Shown here in pieces: positions 56,538 through 64,000 of a stretch of 64,000 nucleotides of DNA; position 1 is the first letter of the stretch, and each line of letters begins with the position of its first letter. Under the pieces are notes generated by a model. That model made no database searches and had not been told where the DNA came from. It saw only the letters and a list, made by a program, of their open reading frames with translations. The translations under genes and the position numbers were made by a program. The stretch is from Tetracentron sinense (taxonomy: Eukaryota > Streptophyta > Magnoliopsida > Trochodendrales > Trochodendraceae), in NCBI GenBank assembly GCA_015143295.1, contig CM026566.1, positions 8,543,072 to 8,607,071 of the forward strand. Reading direction: 5' to 3'.

Positions 56538-58916
56538 TGTAAAACCCCGGAACCAAATTCACTAGGCTATGAATAGTGCTGTGAATAGTGCTATGAATAG
56601 TACTGTGAATAGTGTATTTTCAGGCCTAAAGCCTTAATGAAATTATGGCTTCATGTTTTAAAATGAATGGAGGTTTCAAATGAATAAAAATATGTAGGGA
56701 AAGTGTTTTAGGGTGTTTGGGATAAATGAAACAAGAGTATACAATACTCTAAGTGTCGCAAAGAGGGATGTATGGAAATATCCTCAACTTGAGAGAACTC
56801 TAGTTTTCTCATCCAAAATTGTAATCGAGTGATTCTTGAGCCATTAGAAAGATATTGATATCATCTTCAATGTTCATGTTTATCACTTTTCCATATTTGG
56901 AGTCAAGGTTTGGTCAAATGTGGCTTCTTAGGCATTTTTTCTGCTGAAATTCCTAACTAATCCACTTGTGGACCCATTTAGACCATTTAGAACTCATAAT
57001 TAGGCTTTGTATAAAACATGAAAGTTATTCCCCTTTTAAATACAAGTCCAACGCAAGTTGAATCGTCAAAATCTGATAAGCGAGTCAAAATTTATGGCCG
57101 AAATACCAAAGCGGGGAAAAACTTAAGTGAGTCAGAGTGTCAACTCGTCGACGAGTGCCCTTCACTAGTCGACGAGTGTGAACAACTCGTCAATAAGTCA
57201 GCCCCAAAACGGCCAAAAACAACCCTGTAACAGCCCAGAACTCTTCCACCAACCTTGTGAGATATTTTGGGATATTTTCCTAAGATATTTTGGGATTTTT
57301 TACAACCTTTAAACTATAAATAGATGAGATTTCGTGGGTATGGATTTACCCAAACCTAAAGTATAGATTTTGAGGATTTTTGGAAGAGAAGAAGAAAACT
57401 CTGATCTCTCAAAGCATTCTTCTCAAACCAAAATGAAGCTCAATCCTTGCTTCTAAGGTTAGTACTTTACTATTTTTAGTGTTTTAAAGCTTGGGTTTTC
57501 TACCAAAGGTGATTCTCAAATTTTGAAATCAAAAGAGGGGTTTTTGGTTTGTTTTCCAATTAAGGTTCAGGCTTCTCAAAGCTTCAATCACGTTTCCTCA
57601 AGCTTGATTCTTGTTCCACAGAAGTGTAAAAGCTTCCTTTTGAGGTCGATACACTCTACTATCTACCTTTGGCTATTCTTTAAATAAAACCATGTTTTAC
57701 AAAGTGTTCTTGGATGAATTGAAATGATGGATTCTCATGGTTTGTAAGTTATCACTACTCTAAAATTCTATGACTATGCTTCTATGTTTTTAAGCTTTCT
57801 AAGTTTAGTATGATGTTCACAAGCACTCTATGCACTCTATGCCTTACATGTCTCGCATGATTTGAAGGTTTTCTCATAAGTTGGGTTTATTGAAGCATTC
57901 ATAAGAAATTCTAAGAATTCATAGGCTACCAAGCTCAAAAGCATTGATAAAGCCAAACTAAGGGTTGGTCAAGGATAGGGCATATCCAAGGATATGTCAT
58001 ATCTGGCTCAAAGTAATCTCATAAGACAATTTGATGAAGCCAACGAGAAGGTTGGTCAAGAATCTTGGTAGCCCACTTCGATGTATTCAATGAAGGGTAT
58101 TTATATACTTAGCTCTAAGTCTTTTTACGAGTGCTAAGGTCTGGCTTTAAGTTATGCTCATAAGAACCTCACAAGCTCATAAGATCTCATAAGTGAACAC
58201 TCATCAGTGCTCTAAGATTTCACGGCTCACAAGAACTCATAAGAACTTTAAGGTTCTCATAAGAACTCTAAGAACTCTAAGGAACTCAAAGAACTCATAA
58301 GACTTGATTCTCATACACTCATAAGACTCATATGGTTTTGGATTTCATAAGAACTCATAAGGAAATGGTTTTGGAACTAATACGGGTTTTCATGGATTTC
58401 GACGTTCTACGGCTCTATCTTGCTTGCTCCATGATATTACTATCTCATTGTTAGTTAGTAGTTTGTAGACACTGAGTATTCCATGCTTAGCCGTACATGT
58501 TATGTCGGTAGGTGCTCCTTTCGACGTCTGTGGTTCAAAGCCTTGGATAGAAGAAGAGTACTACGAGCCAGAGCCTACCATGGATCATTACCAGGATGAG
58601 GGGGCTCTAGATAGGCGGCCCGATTTCGATTTATGTTGAGAGAGCAAGAGAGAGTACACTTATATTTTAATTGTATTGAGAATGGGACTTGTCCATTCCA
58701 TACTTCATATTTTGGATATGTTCTATTGGTTCAGACTTGAACTTAACGATAGGAGTACGTTATTATAAACAGTTTCCGCTTTGTTTCTCCTATATGTATA
58801 ACTTGCATACTTTGACAGGTTGGTATGTATGCCTTATGTGTCATACGGGACGGTATGATACGTCGGTCACGAGTTAGAGTATCCCTAACTCCTAGGGGGT
58901 ATTTTGGGTAGCGACA
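56538..58916 (+). repeat. 3' LTR of the subfamily-B element
   Basis: The LTR matches 48980-51370. It carries CTCGTCGACGAG palindromes (57139-57200) and TATA (57313-57322), ends in GCGACA, and is followed by the TSD CTCAG. Confidence 0.93.
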
Positions 58917-58921
58917 CTCAG

Positions 58922-60857
58922 GAGCCGACCTAAACTATATAAATAAAGAATTAATACCTAATATCTTCTTTGAAAAAACAAATGAATTTGTTAGTAATGC
59001 AAATGGATCTTCTATGCAAAGTCAATATCAATTATCAAATGCTCAAATTTATACTCCCAACATAAATATCAAAACAACTTTTTTCCTTGTCAAAAATCTT
59101 ATTCAAGGTTTAATTCTTAGTCTATCTTTTTTGACACTCATTCAACCCTTTAATGTCACTAATAAAGGTATATTATCCAATATTCTAGGGACTCAAATTA
59201 TTTTTGAATTCATGACTTATCCGAATGAAAATGAAATCAATATTTTAAAGAATATAGCTTTCGTCCAAATCCATAAAATTTTCAAAATCAGCATGCTTTC
59301 AAAAATCATATTCTTTAGCATCAATATTTTGCGGCTTTATGCCATTACCTTTAGCGATGCTATTTGTGCAAGATATTAGCATCAATATTTTGCGGCTTCT
59401 TGCCATTACCTTTGGCGATGCTTTATATCATTACAATTTTCTGTTTATAGTTATGTTTTTCTTCTTTATAGGTTTAATGGTTGCTACTTACAAAGGTAAA
59501 AAAACAAATTAGCAACCTGACATTTGGAAAGATTCAACTTCAAAATGTTAAGTAAATGAAATATACTTATCCTTATTCAATCCAAGGATTATCTCAAAAA
59601 GAAGTTTGTATAGTTGATAATTTATGGTATGCAAATGCACTTCATTCTACCAAACTTATGGAAAAAACTTTGGATGCTTTGATATATCATTTTCAAAATC
59701 CTCATGATAATATTTTATCAAATAATTTTAATTCCAAATCAAGAATTTCTGAAGCAAGTTCATCAAAACTACCTTATTTATCTTTTTCCAAAAGAATTGA
59801 AAATAATCCTAAATTTCTCACTACTAGCATTATGAAACATAAATTAACATTACTTGTGTTATTAGAACTCAACTTAGAACTGATGTTCTGCCTCTACCAA
59901 TAGAAATTCAAAATGTGATATTTTCAAAAACTATTAAAAGTAAAGAACTTTGGCTTTTCACTTTTGCTCAAATTGAAGCTAATAATTTTTCTTTACCTGG
60001 TTCAGAAATGATTAAGCTTTATCGGTATAATCTCCTTCTGTTAAAACATGCTCATTTTCAATTCCAACAAAACAAAATTTGGTTATTTGAAAATAGTTTT
60101 ACTAAAAGTATTTATTCATATAATCAAAATGACCTTACTGGATTTCCCAAAAGTATTATTCAAGCTTGTCAAAAACAAAGATCTTCTAATCCAAACTCTT
60201 TTTTATGTCTTCAAACCATAAGTTCTTGTCCTGAATGTTCTTTTCATGGATATACTTGTCATGCTCCTACTCATCTTGTTCTTCTCTATCATCATGATCC
60301 ATTTTTTGAATCTCGTCCGCATAGCAGACAAAAACCAGAGTACAATGACCTAGATATTCAAACTCGCAATTTTTTTGGCTTGACTTATAACTATCATATT
60401 CTCAAAAGTTATCCTTGGAATATATTCTCTGATAATTGAAGAATTATCATCCTTGCTCCTCCTATTCCAAATGATATTTCTCCTCTTTATCATCAAATCA
60501 TCTCTAGTAGCATACTCTCTACAGAAGGTCTGTTTTGAGATTGGACAATTAATGGGGTTTGAGATAAAGGAAAACCATATTGGGATTGATTGGGGATTGA
60601 AGAAATGGGTCTACTTGAAGAAAATTGGGTTTTGGTTTTTTGTGGGCTCGGTATTGATGGGCCAGATAATTTTGATGGATTTGAAGGTGCAGTTTGAATA
60701 TAAGTATCAATGGTTATTGGATGGTACAAAGATATGTTTATAACCAAAGTAATGATGAGAACTGACTGTAATCAATCTTTCTGGAAAGAAAAGTTTATCA
60801 TCGGATTACCAAATATTCGGTGAAAGAATCAAATCAAAAGATCCTATTTGATGAAGG
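58922..60857 (+). mobile_element. Endogenous pararetrovirus (Caulimoviridae) fossil
   Basis: The first part (58922-59380) resembles the aspartic protease region of petuvirus/florendovirus-type polyproteins: GADLNYINKELIPNIFFEKT, KTTFFLVKNLIQG, FLTLIQPFNVTNKGI, LGTQIIFEFMTYP. The AT-rich stretch 59556-60439 has frames I cannot assign (SCPECSFHGYTCHAPTHLVL), and 60640-60850 has a coat-protein-like motif (NQSFWKEKFIIGLPNIR). Coat protein normally precedes protease, so the order suggests pieces from rearranged or tandem copies. It is badly broken with many breaks and has no RT in view. It is probably older than the elements inserted in it. Confidence 0.65.
59318..59432. repeat. 60-bp tandem duplication in the pararetroviral fossil
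   Basis: AGCATCAATATTTTGCGGCT occurs at about 59319 and again 60 bp later, with the following 30 bp also repeated (two to four differences). Confidence 0.8.
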
Positions 60858-61635
60858 TTATTTACATACCCGGCTCACAAATTGCTTCAAGGGCACTAAC
60901 ACCTGGCTCACAAGACAAGCATGACAAGACAAACATAACAAGACAAGTGGATTCAAATAAGAATAAGATAAGACAAACATGATTCTCACAAGACAAGAAC
61001 AAGCCAAAAATAAGATTTTTAAGCATGATAAGCAAGTTTTGAAAATACGAAAAGATAATTTCAAGTACAAGTTATGAATTTGGTACACATGATTTACATG
61101 AGGTTTTGCGCTTGGGTTTTTCATGCATGTTCATTAATGTATTGTTTAAATTTTCAGTATGCTATGAATTGTGTTAAATCACTGTTAGCTAGTAGCTTGT
61201 ATTCGTTGAGTGTTTCAATACTCAGCCGTACATTTTGATGTTGACAGGTATACCGTTTGATATCTGTGCTTCTAGTCCTTAGGTCGAGGAGGACTATGAT
61301 GAGGAGGAGCCATATGTAGAGCTTGCAATAGCGCCTCAGGCGGAGGTCAGGAACTTAGATAGTTGACTTTATTAGGACGACTATTGAGAAAGAGAGAGAG
61401 TTTTATTGCTTTGTTTTTTGATGGGTGGGCATGTCCACTCTTACATTTAGCCACGTGATGTATAAAAACTTGGAATATTGTTCATGTATAGAAAATAAAT
61501 TTTAGCTCATGCTTCTGCATTGCTTTCGTTTCCGCTATGTTTATGCCCTGTAGATTTTGCAGGATGGTTTACTAGGTTATGATAGTCACGTCTAAAGTCT
61601 CACCTAACTCATAGGGGGGATTTTGGGGCGCAACA
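60858..61635 (+). repeat. Truncated Tekay-type LTR (3' third only)
   Basis: The sequence resembles the last third of the Tekay-type LTRs: a TTACATACCCGGCTCACAA start, a CTCAGCCGTACATTTTGATG block, GTCGAGGAGGACTATGATGA, then GGGGGGATTTTGGGGCGCAACA. The upstream two thirds and the rest of an element are absent. It abuts the pararetroviral fossil. No TSD can be assigned. Confidence 0.8.
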
Positions 61636-62186
61636 TATCTTCTCCCTCGGTTTCTCTCCACGAAGAGGTGCACCGCACACCCTCTCTATGTGGTAACTAC
61701 GTTTCAAGAGAAAAAGTAGGACTTTTTGGTCCTCAAAATGTCCCTTTCTATACTAACGTAACCCTCGCAACTTTTTTTAAATCTGAAAAGTCCCTCAAGT
61801 TTATATATCCAAAATATTTAATTAATTTTTTCAAAATGCTCTCACTAGGATCTCTCTCCCCAGTCTCCCCCCCTTCTCCTCTCTCCCCACGTGCATCACA
61901 CATGCCGCCCACTAGTGCATATAATAGATTTCATATATAATATACACAATGCATATTTAGGTAGTGTTAAATGTCTATATGATGAGAGAAAAGGAAAGTA
62001 GTATAAGTATTATAAAATTCGTATAATCATAATATAGACCCAACTTTTTATAAGCGTGATTGGAAAGAAATCTTTACCTCTTTAACAAAAAAAAGAAGAG
62101 TAGTTTCACCATAAAAAATGAAATATATAGTCATTTTTAAACAAAACAGTAACCGTACAAAATAAATAATAGAATGAAAGTATTTT
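61636..62186. other. AT-rich DNA with no recognised feature
   Basis: Contains a pyrimidine-rich stretch (61855-61900) and AT-rich runs. The 105-codon frame at 61623-61940 begins inside the LTR and has no domain. Nothing supported. Confidence 0.6.
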
Positions 62187-62640
62187 TTTTGGGATAGGTA
62201 ATCAAGTAATGATATAATTAGAAACACACAAGCACTATAACAATCTAAAATAGATCAAAGGTTTACATAAAATATGAACCAAAGGCCGAGCAAAAATGGA
62301 AGAAGAAAAAACAAAAGCAGATTATACTCAAAGCACTACAAAGATAAATAAGCTATTGAAGCCTATCTAGCCATCCTTCATCCTCAAAGTTATTTTTTTA
62401 TGGCGTATCAAGCTAGGAGTAACTATCTAGCTTTCTAGAACACTTTAACCTCAGTAGAACCAATACCATCAAATACTCGTTTGTTTATCTTTTTCTAATG
62501 GGACCACCCAATGGCCTCTAGATGCATTGCCCAAATTAATCACCGGTGTTGCCCCATCCAAAGTGATCGAAAAATCTACTTAATAAGAAAACTCCGAAGG
62601 AAGCCAAAAAATATTCAAACGATACCCAATTAGTAAAGAA
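62187..62640 (-). mobile_element. Possible poly-A-tailed retroposon end
   Basis: On the minus strand the stretch ends with TTGATTACCTATCCCAAAAA at 62184-62200, the form of a short A-tail behind a 3' UTR. Frames upstream are full of stops (fragments such as ITLDGATPVINLGNASRGHW). No RT is visible, so this would be a 5'-truncated LINE or SINE-like copy. Weak. Confidence 0.3.
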
Positions 62641-62710
62641 ATTGACCCAAAATAGCATAAACAAAAGGACAATAAAGAAAATAGATGATCAATCTAATGA
62701 AAATAATTAG

Positions 62711-62851
62711 AGGGGTGCTAGCCCTACTCTCATGTTATTCCACACTCTCTACCAAAAACTAACCACTCCTAAATGAAGGACAGGTGTTGGTTTCTGGCTT
62801 AAAACAAAGACCAACATTGGTTTTTGGCCAAGAGCAGGGCTAGCACGACTC
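62711..62851. mobile_element. Small MITE-like inverted-repeat element, about 140 bp
   Basis: The ends are GTGCTAGCCCTACTC (62716-62730) and GAGCAGGGCTAGCAC (62832-62846), a 15-bp inverted repeat with one mismatch; the pairing extends to outer GAG..CTC. TAATTA lies close outside on both sides (62705-62710, 62855-62860) and may be a TSD. No coding capacity; superfamily not assigned. Confidence 0.45.
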
Positions 62852-62860
62852 AAGTAATTA

Positions 62861-63105
62861 TTATGTACTTATGCTTACACAAATTAGCCTATAAAGATAC
62901 AAAACATTATCTTAGCATAAACTTTTATTATAAATTGACAGCCTAATCGAATGCACTCTTAACACAAAAAAATAAAATAAATTCGAATGCACTCCGGCCA
63001 ACAAGGGATTTATGAATTTGGCAAGTGTAAGACGATCATTTTACAGGATCAGGGGTTCTGTCTGATTCGAAGTTAGAATTTAGGGGTCAAATATATAATA
63101 CTTGA
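62861..63105. other. AT-rich DNA, nothing recognised
   Basis: About 245 bp with no ORF, repeat or motif that I can support. Confidence 0.6.
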
Positions 63106-64000
63106 TGTGAACACCCCATTTTTACACCCCTAAATCCCTATTATCTTTTTATTATTTTATTTTAATTCAATTTAATTTTAATTTTATTTATCTATTTCAT
63201 TTGTGAATCTTGAGAAGAAGGATAGAGAGAGAGAGAGAGATAGAAAATTCCCTAACCCTAAGCCCATGCCTAAAAACTCAAGCCCATGTGTAAACCCCAT
63301 GTTCAAAACCCATGAGCCAAAGCCAAGTCTTCAACCTTAAAGCCCATTACCCGTTCAAGGCCCATGGCCCAAAATCCATTTCACATGACCCAAACCCGTT
63401 TTCTTACGAACCACAGGCCCATCTCCTAATCCATGTAATTAAACCCTCTTCATAAAATTTCACAACCATGATCCATGTATAAAAAAAAAACCCAATTCTC
63501 CTAAGGCCCAAAGACTATTCCCAATTCTCTAAAACCAAGAGATAGTGTTTAGAAAACCCTAATCTCTTCTTTTACTTCTTTTCTCAACTTTTTTTCTCCC
63601 TTCTTTGGTTACTTGAGCAGCCACCTCCATCACGAGTTCTCTCTCCGGCACCAACAGCAACACCAAAAAAGCAGCTCACGTTCCTCTTCTTTTAATCTCC
63701 AAGTCACCGATGAGAGCTCACGGTGAGAACACCCCAACCAGTACCGGCGGTGAATTTCCGTGCTCACACTTGAAAATTAAAGGACCCCTTCGATATTTAT
63801 TTATTTTTCCGTGCTCACACTTGAAAATTAAAGGACCCCTTCGATATTTATTTATACTATAGGGCCTTTATTATGATATGCGTTGTTTCCCAAGCTTTAC
63901 ATATATTGGCCGGATGACCTAAAGAAGGATTTGAGATTTTGGGATTGGGACTGGGGAAAGACTTGACTTTCCGCAAACTTCCTCTATATTTCCTCTGAAC
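63106..64000 (+). other. Possible LTR start or promoter with GCCCA motifs (runs off the window)
   Basis: It begins TGTGAACACCCCATTTTTAC, an LTR-like start. It then has a GA microsatellite (63225-63241) and a dense run of GCCCA/CCCATG words (about 12 in 63260-63420). AAACCCTAATCTC (63555) and a CT-rich leader follow. GGCCCA (site II) plus AAACCCTAA (telo box) together are typical of plant housekeeping promoters, but they also occur in some LTRs. No coding start is evident before the window ends. Confidence 0.3.
63756..63857. repeat. 51-bp tandem duplication
   Basis: TTCCGTGCTCACACTTGAAA and the next 31 bases occur twice with almost no difference, at 63756 and 63807. Confidence 0.88.

Larger units (their letters stand above)
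48980..58916 (+). mobile_element. Full-length Tekay-type element, subfamily B, heavily decayed
   Basis: LTRs at 48980-51370 and 56538-58916 (2391 and 2379 bp) flank PBS, gag, pol and PPT. The TSD is CTCAG (48975-48979 and 58917-58921). By eye the LTRs differ by roughly 5%, more in the first 200 bp, so it is about twice as old as the element at 5658 (very roughly two million years). Structure is complete but the coding region is broken by many changes, clearly more than a dozen. It is inserted in a pararetroviral protease region. Confidence 0.95.

Noticed and set aside
59014-59379. Host membrane protein (hydrophobic 121-codon frame)
   Set aside because: The hydrophobic stretch aligns with the protease region of pararetroviral polyproteins and upstream codons continue the similarity.
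59915-60439. Independent host gene of 174 codons
   Set aside because: The frame lies within AT-rich pararetroviral-like sequence and lacks flanking gene signals; kept as an unassigned part of the fossil, with low certainty.
61623-61940. 105-codon plus-strand ORF as a gene
   Set aside because: It begins inside the LTR end, has no domain, and is low-complexity at its C-terminus.

Overview
This window is intergenic DNA of a flowering plant, most likely a eudicot with a repeat-rich genome. Plant-type Ty3/Gypsy chromoviruses (Tekay/Del lineage), a Tat-lineage element, a plant L1-type LINE with a C-terminal RNase H, and a fossil of plant pararetrovirus (Caulimoviridae) all point this way. I see no host gene that I can support. 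Nearly everything from 1 to 61.6 kb is transposable elements stacked inside one another, and nearly every insertion can be proved by a 5-bp target-site duplication (TSD).

Oldest layer: a minus-strand LINE, read from about 48936 down to 93, abuts a caulimovirid fossil (48937-48979, continuing at 58922-60857). Four insertions cut the LINE/virus block: a solo LTR (1046-3299, TSD AAATC), a large compound insertion (5036-44442, TSD GCAGT), a solo LTR (44564-46427, TSD TCCGG) and a full-length Tekay-type element (48980-58916, TSD CTCAG). The end of another LTR lies at 1-92.

The compound insertion is a minus-strand solo LTR of an unclassified family (here family C) that was itself hit twice: by a full-length plus-strand Tekay element (5658-15516, TSD CATTA, LTRs about 2% diverged) and by a minus-strand Tekay element (16200-43549, TSD AAATC). 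The latter took a Tat-lineage element (16677-39215) that has lost its right end. The Tat element in turn holds three solo LTRs: family C at 17306-19489 (TSD GATAC), Tekay at 29170-31736 (TSD GTTTT) and Tekay at 34290-36494 (TSD CTAAC). Counting the LINE as level 0, nesting is four deep.

Right flank: a truncated Tekay-type LTR (60858-61635), then AT-rich unique-looking DNA with a poly-A-tailed retroposon candidate, a small MITE-like inverted repeat, and at 63106-64000 a sequence rich in GCCCA motifs that could be the start of another LTR or a promoter.

The most interesting signal is inside the LTRs. Each Tekay-type LTR carries two position-fixed tandem arrays whose sequence differs between copies while the architecture stays the same: short palindromes just upstream of the TATA box, and farther downstream an array of hairpin units. 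At 41646-42004 six hairpins keep an almost constant 19-nt loop while their arms differ from unit to unit and still pair. The Tat LTR carries unrelated hairpin arrays. The Tat element also has an intact 193-codon antisense ORF with a candidate leader intron, and the two Tekay-type subfamilies share an intron-like spacer between gag and pol.
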